Translations under genes and position numbers: made by a program
Shown here: one piece after another, positions 1 through 6,843 of the stretch
How positions within the stretch are numbered: the first letter of the stretch is position 1
How the letters are laid out: the number at the start of each line of letters is the position of its first letter
The notes under the pieces: model-generated
The model's database searches: none
What the model saw: only the letters and a program-made list of their open reading frames with translations
What the model was told of the DNA's origin: nothing
Source of the DNA: Actinomycetes bacterium
GTDB lineage: Bacteria; Actinomycetota; Acidimicrobiia; Acidimicrobiales; RAAP-2
NCBI GenBank assembly: GCA_021791615.1
Contig: JAJYWG010000160.1
Location: forward strand, 1-9,416
Length of the DNA stretch: 9,416 bases
Direction of reading: 5' to 3'

Positions 1-2
1 AA

Positions 3-341
3 AGCCATCAGTGGGGCATGATGAACGAGACGGGGTCGTGGCCCGGACAGCCTTGGTTGTGGCTGTATGTCATGTGGTACCAGATCCCCCCCATGTCCAC
101 CTCCCACAACGGGGATGTGGAGGTCATTGCCATCATGACCGCCCTGTCCCTCGGGCTGGTCCTCGTTCCCTTCATCCCGGGCATCCGGGACCTCCCTCGA
201 TGGATCCCGGTCCATCGTCTGGTGTGGAAGGACTACTACCGCACCTACCGCTCGACGCCCCAGGGTCACGCCAGTGGAGGTACGTCCCCACCGACCGGGA
301 GTGCAACAACGGGGCTGGGAGCTCACTCGGGACCGTTGTAG
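3..341 (+). CDS. C-terminal part of a membrane protein (5' end outside the window)
   Basis: The reading frame is open from the left edge to a TAG stop at 339-341, giving 112 visible residues. An ATG pair at 18-23 lies in this frame, but the frame runs through it upstream without a stop, so I read the gene as truncated by the window. The visible part begins with a Trp/Tyr-rich stretch (about residues 13-27), then one clear hydrophobic segment of about 20 residues (DNA about 123-182). A short basic/aromatic motif follows (IPVHRLVWKDYYR). The last 30 or so residues are a low-complexity tail rich in Gly, Ser, Thr and Pro. This arrangement would suit the last transmembrane helix and cytoplasmic tail of a multi-pass membrane protein. 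A respiratory cytochrome b-like subunit is one possibility, but I do not recognise the family firmly and assign no function. It does not appear to belong to the pentose phosphate pathway. Confidence 0.6.
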   Translation, partial: SHQWGMMNETGSWPGQPWLWLYVMWYQIPPMSTSHNGDVEVIAIMTALSLGLVLVPFIPGIRDLPRWIPVHRLVWKDYYRTYRSTPQGHASGGTSPPTGSATTGLGAHSGPL

Positions 342-642
342 CCACCGGGTGTCGCCAGGAGCACGGAGGAGACCATGCTGGGCGGGGCCTCAACTCCCTT
401 TCACCAGAAGCCGGAGCCCGGCTTGCATCGCTTCACCACGGGTAGTAGGCCGGTGGACAGTAATTCTGGTGGCTGGGCGTCGTGGCCCAGTCGACGACAT
501 CGTTGCTCCAGACCCTGGCGGCGCTGACCCGAGCGTCTTTCTCGAAAGGCGCCAGGAGCAAAGGAGCGACGTTGGACTTCGCCTTCACTGCCCAGGTTGG
601 GACCCGCTCAGAGCGTGTCCACGGTACGGGGGGGTGTCTCAC
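342..642. other. 301-bp intergenic region upstream of zwf
   Basis: No convincing gene is seen. The zwf frame stays open upstream as far as 274, but the translated extension is Arg/Pro-rich, looks like random GC-rich sequence, and would push the nucleotide-binding motif about 120 residues from the N-terminus. The region must hold the zwf promoter. The only conspicuous features are the hairpin at 408-424, a small AT-rich spot (TAATTC, 461-466) and a run of seven G at 628-634. I could not pair a -35 and -10 hexamer with confidence. Confidence 0.5.
408..424 (+). terminator. Candidate hairpin terminator after the membrane protein gene
   Basis: AAGCCGG (408-414) and CCGGCTT (418-424) form a perfect 7-bp stem with a 3-nt loop, 67 nt past the stop codon at 341. 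There is no clear T-tract after it, so it is not a textbook intrinsic terminator. High-GC bacteria often use such hairpins without a U-tail, and its position between two unrelated genes fits that role. Confidence 0.35.
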
Positions 643-2058
643 ATGAGCGAGGCCACGGCAAACGCAGCCGACGTCCTGGTCATCTTCGGCATCACCGGGG
701 ACCTCGCCAAGAAGATGACCTTTCGGGCGCTCTACCGCCTCGAAGCGGCCGGCCGCCTCGACTGCCCGATCATCGGCGTGGCCAAGGAGCCGTGGTCCGA
801 CGACCACCTGGGCGCATCAGCCAGAGAGGCCGTCGAGGCGACTGGGCAGACGGTGAAAGACGAGATCTTCGATCGGCTCGCGCACCGTCTCTGCTACGTG
901 CAGGGCGACTTCGCAGACCCCGCCACCTACGAGGCGGTGGCCAAGAAGCTGAAAGCGGCCTCCCGGCCGCTGTTCTACCTGGAGATCCCACCCGCACTGT
1001 TCGCGCCGGTCGTGGCGTCTCTCGGACAGGCGAAGGTCACCGGAGGGGCCACGGTGATGCTGGAGAAGCCCTTCGGCCACGACCTCGCCTCCGCCCGCGC
1101 CCTCAACGACGAACTGCACCGAGTGCTCGTAGAGGACCAGATCCTTCGCATCGACCACTTCTTGGGCAAGCAGCCCGTCCTGGACATCTCCTTCCTGCGT
1201 TTCGCCAACGCGCTGTTGGAGCCGGTATGGGATCGCGACCACGTGGCCGCCTTGCAGATCACGATGGCAGAGGACTTCGGGGTGGAGGACCGAGGCGCGT
1301 TCTACGATCCGGTCGGGGCGCTTCGCGACGTGGTCCAGAACCACCTCCTCCAGGTCCTCGCCCTCGTCGCCATGGAGGCACCGGTCGGGCCCGGGCACCG
1401 GGCGCTGTGGGACGCGAAGGTCGACGTCTTCCGGGCCATGGCCGACGTCGATCCGGCCCGGTGCGTGCGAGGCCAGTACACCGGGTACTCGAAAGTCCCC
1501 GGTGTGAAGAAGGGCTCGGTGACCGAGACCTACGTCGCGTTGCGCCTCGAATTGCAGAACTGGCGCTGGGCCGGTGTGCCGTTTTTTATCCGGGCCGGAA
1601 AAGCGCTTGCGGCCCGTGCCACCGAGGTGCGAGTGATCTTTCGCCGCCCTCCACGGCTGTCCTTCTTGGACGAGCCACGCCACACCAATGCCAACGAGCT
1701 GATCATCCGGATCGACCCCGACCCGGGCCTACGACTGGCGATGCTCTCCAAGGGCCCCGAGGGCCGGGCGTCGAGAGACGTGCACATGGACCTCCCCTTC
1801 GCCGCCGAGCTCGGCAGGCCCCCCGAGCCCTACGAGCGCCTGCTGCACGACGCTCTTGTCGGCGACCATTCGCTGTTCACCCGAGAGGACGTGGTGGAGG
1901 AAACCTGGAGGGTCCTCGCCCCGCTGGTGGACCATCCACCCGCACCACTCCGCTACCCGCAGGGGTCGTGGGGCCCACCTCAGGCCGACGACCTCTCGAG
2001 GGGCCATCCGCCCTGGCAGCTGCCATGGCTTCCCGATCCGAAGAGCCCGGAGGACTGA
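643..2058 (+). CDS. zwf: Glucose-6-phosphate 1-dehydrogenase
   Basis: This enzyme oxidises glucose 6-phosphate to 6-phosphogluconolactone, the entry step of the oxidative pentose phosphate pathway, in the cytoplasm. The 471-residue protein has the N-terminal dinucleotide-binding motif GITGDLAKK (residues 16-24), EKPFG (141-145), the substrate-binding signature RIDHFLGK (169-176), and RDVVQNHLLQ, in which H234 should be the catalytic base. It is slightly shorter than the usual 480-510 residues. K48, just after the second strand (IIGVAK), could contact the 2'-phosphate of NADP+; cofactor preference remains an inference. I chose the ATG at 643 because it places the nucleotide motif at the normal distance from the N-terminus and has a G-rich tract 8 nt upstream. 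An in-frame GTG at 634 is a less likely alternative. gnd follows after 103 bp on the same strand, so zwf probably begins the operon. Confidence 0.97.
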   Translation: MSEATANAADVLVIFGITGDLAKKMTFRALYRLEAAGRLDCPIIGVAKEPWSDDHLGASAREAVEATGQTVKDEIFDRLAHRLCYVQGDFADPATYEAVAKKLKAASRPLFYLEIPPALFAPVVASLGQAKVTGGATVMLEKPFGHDLASARALNDELHRVLVEDQILRIDHFLGKQPVLDISFLRFANALLEPVWDRDHVAALQITMAEDFGVEDRGAFYDPVGALRDVVQNHLLQVLALVAMEAPVGPGHRALWDAKVDVFRAMADVDPARCVRGQYTGYSKVPGVKKGSVTETYVALRLELQNWRWAGVPFFIRAGKALAARATEVRVIFRRPPRLSFLDEPRHTNANELIIRIDPDPGLRLAMLSKGPEGRASRDVHMDLPFAAELGRPPEPYERLLHDALVGDHSLFTREDVVEETWRVLAPLVDHPPAPLRYPQGSWGPPQADDLSRGHPPWQLPWLPDPKSPED

Positions 2059-2092
2059 CGCCGGTGTGCACGGCCATCACCGATCCGGTTCG

Positions 2093-2143
2093 GACCAACA
2101 GCTGGACGGACCGACCCTCACCAGCACAGACCAACAGTTCGAC
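2093..2143 (+). repeat. Imperfect 15-bp direct repeat between zwf and gnd
   Basis: GACCAACAGCTGGAC (2093-2107) recurs as GACCAACAGTTCGAC (2129-2143): 13 of 15 positions match and the copies start 36 bp apart. The pair lies in the 103-bp zwf-gnd gap and ends 5 bp before the gnd Shine-Dalgarno site. It could be a tandem operator or simply a small duplication; the sequence alone does not decide. Confidence 0.45.
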
Positions 2144-2147
2144 ATAC

Positions 2148-2155
2148 AGAGGAGA
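2148..2155 (+). promoter_or_regulatory. Strong Shine-Dalgarno site of gnd
   Basis: AGAGGAGA ends 6 nt before the ATG at 2162. It fixes that start over the in-frame ATG at 2180, which has no such site. The 10-nt string ACAGAGGAGA is also found in front of tal-pgi. Confidence 0.85.
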
Positions 2156-2161
2156 ACGGAT

Positions 2162-3196
2162 ATGCCAACGGATGACCCGATGCAGCTCGGCGTGGTCGGC
2201 CTCGGACGCATGGGAGCGAACATTGTCCGCCGCCTGATGCGCGACGGCCACACCTGCGTCGTCTTCGACGTGAACCCCGACACCATCAAGGATCTCGAGT
2301 CCGAGGGTGCAACCGGAGCGAGATCGGTCGAGGACCTTGTCGGCAAGCTGGCCGCTCCCCGAGCAGTATGGGTGATGGTGCCCTCCGGCGAGATCACCGG
2401 CACGACCATCGAAGACGTGGCCTCCCACATGGAAGCGGGGGACATGATCATCGACGGGGGCAACTCCTACTACCGAGACGACATCGCCCGCGCTGCAAAG
2501 CTGTCCAAAGCGGGCATCCACTTCGTCGATTGTGGAACGAGCGGCGGGGTGTGGGGGATCGACCGGGGTTACTGCCTCATGATCGGCGGCGAGAACGACG
2601 TCGTTCAACACCTCGCACCGATCTTCTCCACGATCGCCCCCGGGATCGGCTCCGCACCCCGGACCCCGGGGCGCAGCGGGGAGCCCGACCCGGCCGAGCA
2701 CGGCTTCTTGCACTGCGGACCGAACGGGGCAGGGCATTTCGTGAAGATGGTTCACAACGGCATCGAGTACGGGATGATGGCGGCTTTCGCCGAGGGCCTC
2801 AACGTCTTGCACAACGCGAATGCCGGCAAGAAGAGCACCGAGTCCGACGCCGAGACGGCCCCGATGGAATCCCCCGAGTTCTATCAGTACGACATCGACA
2901 CCACCGCGGTCACCGAGGTGTGGCGGCGCGGAAGCGTCGTCGAGTCCTGGCTGTTGGACCTGACCGCGACCGCCCTTTACGACTCGCCTGATCTCGCGGA
3001 GTACGCCGGGCGGGTGTCGGACTCAGGTGAGGGCCGATGGACTTCGATCGCGGCGATCGACGAAGGAGTCCCCGCTCCGGTGCTCACCACCGCGCTCTAC
3101 TCCCGATTCGCCTCCCGGGGCCTCGACGACTTCGCCGACAAAGTGCTCTCGGCCATGCGCAAGGGCTTCGGCGGCCACGACGAGAAGAAGGCCTGA
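2162..3196 (+). CDS. gnd: 6-phosphogluconate dehydrogenase, decarboxylating, short form
   Basis: It converts 6-phosphogluconate to ribulose 5-phosphate and CO2 while reducing a nicotinamide cofactor. The 344-residue protein belongs to the short 6PGDH type (about 300-340 residues) rather than the 470-residue type of E. coli. Visible motifs are the Rossmann signature GLGRMG (13-18), DGGNSYY, GTSGGVWG (125-132) for substrate binding, and GHFVKMVHNGIEYG (191-204) with the catalytic pair K195 and E202 plus H198 and N199. Further on are WRRGSV and DSGEGRW. The second strand ends in an acidic residue (VVFDVNPD, D36), where NADP-specific enzymes usually carry Asn-Arg. From established knowledge of Rossmann folds this points to NAD+ preference, which is my inference. 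The HAD gene starts only 10 bp after its stop. Identity is nearly certain; cofactor choice is not. Confidence 0.96.
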   Translation: MPTDDPMQLGVVGLGRMGANIVRRLMRDGHTCVVFDVNPDTIKDLESEGATGARSVEDLVGKLAAPRAVWVMVPSGEITGTTIEDVASHMEAGDMIIDGGNSYYRDDIARAAKLSKAGIHFVDCGTSGGVWGIDRGYCLMIGGENDVVQHLAPIFSTIAPGIGSAPRTPGRSGEPDPAEHGFLHCGPNGAGHFVKMVHNGIEYGMMAAFAEGLNVLHNANAGKKSTESDAETAPMESPEFYQYDIDTTAVTEVWRRGSVVESWLLDLTATALYDSPDLAEYAGRVSDSGEGRWTSIAAIDEGVPAPVLTTALYSRFASRGLDDFADKVLSAMRKGFGGHDEKKA

Positions 3197-3206
3197 CGGG
3201 GCCGAG

Positions 3207-3896
3207 ATGACGACACCAACCGAGACCACCAAACCTCTCGTCGTGCTCTTCGACGTCGACGAGACTCTCGTCCACACCGGCGGCTCGGGGGCGAGAAGCT
3301 GGAAAGCCGCCTTCGACAAGCTCTACGGCATCCCCGCCGACATCGGCGAGCACAGCTCTGCGGGCGAGACCGACCCCCAGGTGGCCCGCGCCACCTTCAC
3401 CGCTGTGCTTCACCGCGACCCGAGCGACGACGAGCTCAGCCGACTCTACGCCGCCTACCTGGTGCACCTGGCCGACGACATCGGCGTCTCAGAGGGCTAC
3501 CGGGTGCTGCCTGGGGCAGAGAAGCTCCTGCTGCGCATGGGTGAGGCCGGGGTCATGCTCGGCCTTGTCTCTGGAGCGATGGAAGGCGCGGCACGCACGA
3601 AGTTAGTCCCCGCCAACCTGAACCGGTTCTTCGTCTTCGGCGCCTACGGCTCGGACTCACCCGACCGTACCGAGCTCACCGGGCTTGCCATCCAAAAGGC
3701 CACTCGACTGCACGACGGGCTCGGCGCGCCCCAGGTGTTCGTGGTGGGCGACACCCCCCACGACATGGCGGCGACCAACGCGTCAGGTGCGGTGTCGGTC
3801 GGGGTGGCGAGCGGCCACTACTCGGTCGAAGAGCTCGAAGCAGCTGGTGGCGTCCACGTGCTCGGCTCACTCGAAGAGGGGTTTCCAGGTCTGTGA
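3207..3896 (+). CDS. HAD-superfamily hydrolase, phosphoglycolate phosphatase-like
   Basis: This 229-residue protein is a probable cytoplasmic small-molecule phosphatase of the haloacid dehalogenase superfamily. Motif I is FDVDET (15-20), giving nucleophile D16 and acid/base D18. Motif II is the Ser in LVSG (S122), and motif IV is GDTPHD (181-186) with D182 and D186 for Mg2+. The motif III lysine or arginine is less clear; R154 or K164 are candidates. The stretch of about 85 residues after motif I is mostly helical in character and fits a C1 cap as in phosphoglycolate phosphatases. Position 19 is Glu where the family usually has Gly (DxDGT). The start at 3207 is 10 bp after gnd with only a weak GGGG upstream, suggesting translational coupling. 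The substrate cannot be told from sequence. Its position makes a role in clearing pathway side products plausible, but that is inference. Confidence 0.88.
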   Translation: MTTPTETTKPLVVLFDVDETLVHTGGSGARSWKAAFDKLYGIPADIGEHSSAGETDPQVARATFTAVLHRDPSDDELSRLYAAYLVHLADDIGVSEGYRVLPGAEKLLLRMGEAGVMLGLVSGAMEGAARTKLVPANLNRFFVFGAYGSDSPDRTELTGLAIQKATRLHDGLGAPQVFVVGDTPHDMAATNASGAVSVGVASGHYSVEELEAAGGVHVLGSLEEGFPGL

Positions 3897-3960
3897 CAAC
3901 CGATGTGAACCGGCATTCGCCCTTCCGAGCGGCGCCGTACCGCGCGCACCCGGGCATAGG

Positions 3961-3997
3961 GCTCACTCGGTCAGCTCCCAATCCGCCTCGAGTGGGC
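3961..3997. repeat. Inverted repeat at the convergent end of the HAD gene and rpiA
   Basis: GCTCACTCG (3961-3969) can pair with CGAGTGGGC (3989-3997), a 9-bp stem with one G-U pair around a 19-nt loop. It covers the stop and last codons of rpiA and lies 64 bp past the HAD gene stop. The position between convergent genes suits a two-way terminator, but the loop is long and there is no T-tract on either strand, so the assignment is weak. The rest of the 74-bp gap (3897-3970) shows nothing else I can name. Confidence 0.25.
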
Positions 3998-4627
3998 CTC
4001 GTGACCTTGGCCGATGAGGATCTCGCTCACCATGGTGGGCGGGAACAGTCCGTGCTCAACCACCCCGGGAGTCGCGGAGAGCCGCCGCGCCAGCTCCCCG
4101 GGGTCGCGAATCGGGCCGAAGTAGCCGGCAAGCACCCCATTGTCGGGGCTGGCCGGCTTGTCGGTCACGCGGATCTCCCCAAGCTCACCGAGGGCCCGGA
4201 GGGTCGCGTCGAGGCCGAAGGCCAGCAGCTCGAGGGGCACGGGGGCCACCAGCGCGTCCACCAGCTTGTTCGACGAGACGATCACGACGTAGCGCGCTGC
4301 TGCGGCGGCGACGATCTTCTCCCTCGTGTGGGCGCCGCCGCCGCCCTTGACCAGCCAGCCGGCCGGGTCCACCTGGTCGGCCCCGTCGATCGCGAGATCG
4401 AGGCGGTCGATGCCGGTGAAGGGGCGCGCGTCGAGGCCGAGGCTCCGGGCGGTGTCGAACGTCGTCGGAGACGTCGCCACACAGATGATGCCGAGCTTTC
4501 GGCTCGCCAGGGCGGGCAGCAGATAGGCGACGGTGGAGCCGGTGCCGAGCCCGACGGTCATGCCGGCCTCCACAAGTTCGGCGGCGGCTTCGGCGGCGAG
4601 GCGCTTCTCGGCGGCGATGTCCGTCAT
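3971..4627 (-). CDS. rpiA: Ribose-5-phosphate isomerase A
   Basis: RpiA interconverts ribulose 5-phosphate and ribose 5-phosphate in the non-oxidative branch. The 218-residue length is typical (E. coli 219). Motifs are GLGTGST (26-32, phosphate-binding loop), DGADQVDP (81-88) and KGGGGAHTREK (94-104). With the start at 4627, D81, D84, K94 and E103 fall at the same numbers as the E. coli catalytic residues, which supports this start. GGGA also lies 6 nt upstream of it. An in-frame ATG at 4633 would add two residues and has no properly spaced site. Near the C-terminus are SPDNGVLAGYFGPI and TPGVVEHGLF, both usual for the family. Gln85 replaces the more common Glu, and His-Thr replaces Leu-Leu or Leu-Thr in the KGGGG loop; neither removes a catalytic residue. 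It is the only gene on the minus strand, convergent with the HAD gene and divergent from tkt. Confidence 0.96.
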   Translation of the reverse strand: MTDIAAEKRLAAEAAAELVEAGMTVGLGTGSTVAYLLPALASRKLGIICVATSPTTFDTARSLGLDARPFTGIDRLDLAIDGADQVDPAGWLVKGGGGAHTREKIVAAAAARYVVIVSSNKLVDALVAPVPLELLAFGLDATLRALGELGEIRVTDKPASPDNGVLAGYFGPIRDPGELARRLSATPGVVEHGLFPPTMVSEILIGQGHEAHSRRIGS

Positions 4628-4725
4628 GGCCATTCCCACACGTCGACTCCCGAGCTCGTCCGACCCCTCACCCACCATAGGGAGCCCATCGGGCGGCCGC
4701 CACCGACTCACTGAAAAGGACCACG
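4628..4725. promoter_or_regulatory. Divergent rpiA-tkt intergenic region
   Basis: These 98 bp separate the divergent starts of rpiA and tkt and so should hold promoters for both. On the minus strand TATGGT (complement of 4674-4679) is a weak -10-like hexamer about 50 nt upstream of the rpiA start, without an obvious -35. On the plus strand AAAAGGA (4714-4720) is a good Shine-Dalgarno site 5 nt before the tkt ATG. I see no clear operator palindrome. Confidence 0.4.
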
Positions 4726-6843
4726 ATGACCACAACCTTTCGTCCCTCGGGTGACATGGACACGATCTGTGTGAACACCATCCGCACCCTCGCCATCGAC
4801 GCTGTGGAGAAAGCGGACTCAGGGCATCCGGGGACGCCGATGGGCATGGCCCCGGTCGGCTACCAGCTGTGGCAACGCCACCTGCGCTTCGACCCAGCCG
4901 ATCCGATCTGGCCCGGCCGGGACCGCTTCGTGCTCTCCGAGGGGCACGCCTCGATCCTGCTCTACGCCCTGTTGCACCTGGCACGGGTGAAGGCGGTGAA
5001 CCCCGCCTATGAGACCGTCGGCCGGGCGTCGGTCACCTTGGAGGACTTGAAGTCCTTCCGTGAGCTCGGGTCGCGCTGCCTGGGCCATCCCGAGTACCGC
5101 TGGACCTCGGGCGTGGAAGCGACGACGGGGCCCCTCGGCCAGGGGGTGGCGAACTCGGTAGGCATGGCCATCGCCTCGCGCTGGCTGGCGAGCCGCTACA
5201 ACCGACCTGACTTCGAGCTGTTCGACTACGACGTGTACGCCCTCATGGGCGACGGCTGCATGATGGAGGGCATCTCCGACGAGGCGGCGTCGCTCGCCGG
5301 GCATCTGGGCCTATCCAAGCTGTGCTGGATCTACGACAACAACCACGTCACCATCGAAGGCAACACCGCCCTCGCCTTCAGCGAGGACGTGGGGACGGTC
5401 TTCTCCGGCTACGGCTGGAACGTGACCCGGGTCTCCGACGCCAACGACCTCGGATTGCTGTCCAAGGCGTTCGAAGTATTCCGGGAGGAGACGGAGCGAC
5501 CCACGCTCGTCATCGTCGACAGTCACATCGGCTACGGCGCGCCCGACATCGTCGACACGAGCGCGGCGCACGGCGAGCCGCTGGGGGCGGCAGAGGTCAA
5601 GAAGGCCAAGGTCAGCTACGGCTGGCCCGAGGACGCCAAGTTCTTGATTCCCGACGGGGTATACGAGCACTTTGCCGAGGGCATCGGGACCCGTGGGGCG
5701 GAGCTTCGCGAGGCATGGATGGCCCTGTTCGCCGGGTACGAACGCGAGCACCCTGAGCTGGCGGCGGAACTGTTGGTCATGCAGCGCCGCGAGCTTCCTG
5801 CGGGATGGGACGCCGACATTCCCACCTTCGACGCGGATTCCACCGGTGTGGCCACCCGGGACTCCTCGGGGGAGGTCCTCAACGCCATCGCTCCCCGGGT
5901 GCCCTGGCTGATCGGGGGATCGGCCGACCTCGCACCGTCGACCAAGACCCGGCTCACCTTCGAGGATGCGGGGGACTTCGAAGAGGGCAGCTACGGGGCG
6001 CGGAACTTCCACTTCGGCATCCGCGAGCACGCCGCGGCGGCCATCACCTCCGGGCTGGCGCTCTCCAACCTCCGGGCCTACTGGTCGAGCTTCTTGGTCT
6101 TCTCCGACTATGCCCGCGGGGCAATCCGCCTGTCCGCGCTGATGGAGATCCCGGTCATCCACGTCTTCACCCACGACTCGATCGGCATGGGCCAAGACGG
6201 TCCCACCCACCAGCCGGTCGAGCAGCTCGTCTCGCTACGAGCGATCCCGGGCCTCGTCGTGCTCCGCCCCGCCGACGCCAACGAGGTGGCCGAAGCCTGG
6301 CGGGTAATCATGAGATTGCAGCACGACCCGGTCGCCCTGGTGCTCACCCGCCAGGCCCTTCCCACCCTCGACCGCGCCCGCTACGCCTCCGCCTCGGGGG
6401 TGGGGAAGGGCGCCTACGTGCTGGCTGACCCCGTCGAGGGACCGCCCGAGGTCATCATCATCGCCACGGGCAGCGAGGTCTCCCTCGCCGTCGCCGCCTA
6501 CGAGGAGCTCAGCGCCGAGGGGGCAGCGGTCCGGGTGCTGAGCATGCCGTCCTGCGAGCTGTTCGACCGCCAACCGGCCGCCTACCGCGACTCGGTGCTT
6601 CCTCCCGAGGTCCGGGCCCGGGTAGCGGTCGAGGAGGCATCCAGCCTGGGGTGGCACCGCTACGTCGGCAGCGAGGGGGCGGTCATAGCCATGCACACCT
6701 TCGGGGCCTCCGCCCCGCTCGAGGATCTCCAGACCAAGTTCGGCTTCACCCCCGACAAGGTGGCCGACGCCGCCCGCCACCAGATCGCACAACAACGACA
6801 GCTCGAAGCAGCGCGTCACGAAGCACAGAGGAGACACCCATGA
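4726..6843 (+). CDS. tkt: Transketolase
   Basis: This thiamine diphosphate enzyme moves two-carbon ketol units between sugar phosphates, linking the pentose phosphate pathway to glycolysis. The 705-residue protein has SGHPGTPMG (H34), LSEGHAS (H74), TTGPLGQG (to 140), and the cofactor motif GDGCMMEG (175-182) closed by NN (205-206). The pyrimidine-binding domain has FGIREH with the catalytic E434, then HDSIGMGQDGPTHQP (483-497). It is about 40 residues longer than the E. coli enzyme. Part of this is an insertion of about 13 residues near 88-103, before the segment leading to GHPEY, a feature I associate with a particular transketolase subgroup. LSEGHAS replaces the common LSNGHGS. The start has AAAAGGA 5 nt upstream. 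The stop overlaps the tal-pgi start by 4 bp, so the two are coupled. It faces away from rpiA. Confidence 0.97.
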   Translation: MTTTFRPSGDMDTICVNTIRTLAIDAVEKADSGHPGTPMGMAPVGYQLWQRHLRFDPADPIWPGRDRFVLSEGHASILLYALLHLARVKAVNPAYETVGRASVTLEDLKSFRELGSRCLGHPEYRWTSGVEATTGPLGQGVANSVGMAIASRWLASRYNRPDFELFDYDVYALMGDGCMMEGISDEAASLAGHLGLSKLCWIYDNNHVTIEGNTALAFSEDVGTVFSGYGWNVTRVSDANDLGLLSKAFEVFREETERPTLVIVDSHIGYGAPDIVDTSAAHGEPLGAAEVKKAKVSYGWPEDAKFLIPDGVYEHFAEGIGTRGAELREAWMALFAGYEREHPELAAELLVMQRRELPAGWDADIPTFDADSTGVATRDSSGEVLNAIAPRVPWLIGGSADLAPSTKTRLTFEDAGDFEEGSYGARNFHFGIREHAAAAITSGLALSNLRAYWSSFLVFSDYARGAIRLSALMEIPVIHVFTHDSIGMGQDGPTHQPVEQLVSLRAIPGLVVLRPADANEVAEAWRVIMRLQHDPVALVLTRQALPTLDRARYASASGVGKGAYVLADPVEGPPEVIIIATGSEVSLAVAAYEELSAEGAAVRVLSMPSCELFDRQPAAYRDSVLPPEVRARVAVEEASSLGWHRYVGSEGAVIAMHTFGASAPLEDLQTKFGFTPDKVADAARHQIAQQRQLEAARHEAQRRHP
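6827..6834 (+). promoter_or_regulatory. Shine-Dalgarno site of tal-pgi inside the end of tkt
   Basis: AGAGGAGA lies within the last codons of tkt and ends 5 nt before the ATG at 6840. Together with the ATGA overlap this fixes the tal-pgi start. Confidence 0.85.

Noticed and set aside
274..642. In-frame N-terminal extension of zwf by 123 codons
   Set aside because: It reads as Arg/Pro-rich noise and would move the nucleotide-binding motif far from the N-terminus, unlike any G6PDH I know; the ATG at 643 gives a normal protein.
597..2237. Long plus-strand reading frame of 546 codons overlapping zwf
   Set aside because: It is a shadow frame of zwf, very rich in Arg, Pro and Gly, as expected from high-GC codons read out of phase.
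2657..2671. Perfect hairpin CCCCGG-ACC-CCGGGG
   Set aside because: It lies in the middle of gnd within a proline/glycine-rich coding segment, so it is most simply a by-product of GC-rich codons and not a terminator.
1877..2812. Minus-strand reading frame across the zwf-gnd junction
   Set aside because: It covers the ends of two well-supported plus-strand genes and shows no family motif.
3893..4714. Plus-strand reading frame antisense to rpiA
   Set aside because: It mirrors rpiA codons, has no recognisable motif, and rpiA on the minus strand has all catalytic residues.
4628..4984. Extended rpiA start as far upstream as 4984
   Set aside because: The extension would run through the tkt start and is Arg/Ser-rich noise; the start at 4627 gives a standard-length protein with catalytic residues at the E. 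coli positions.
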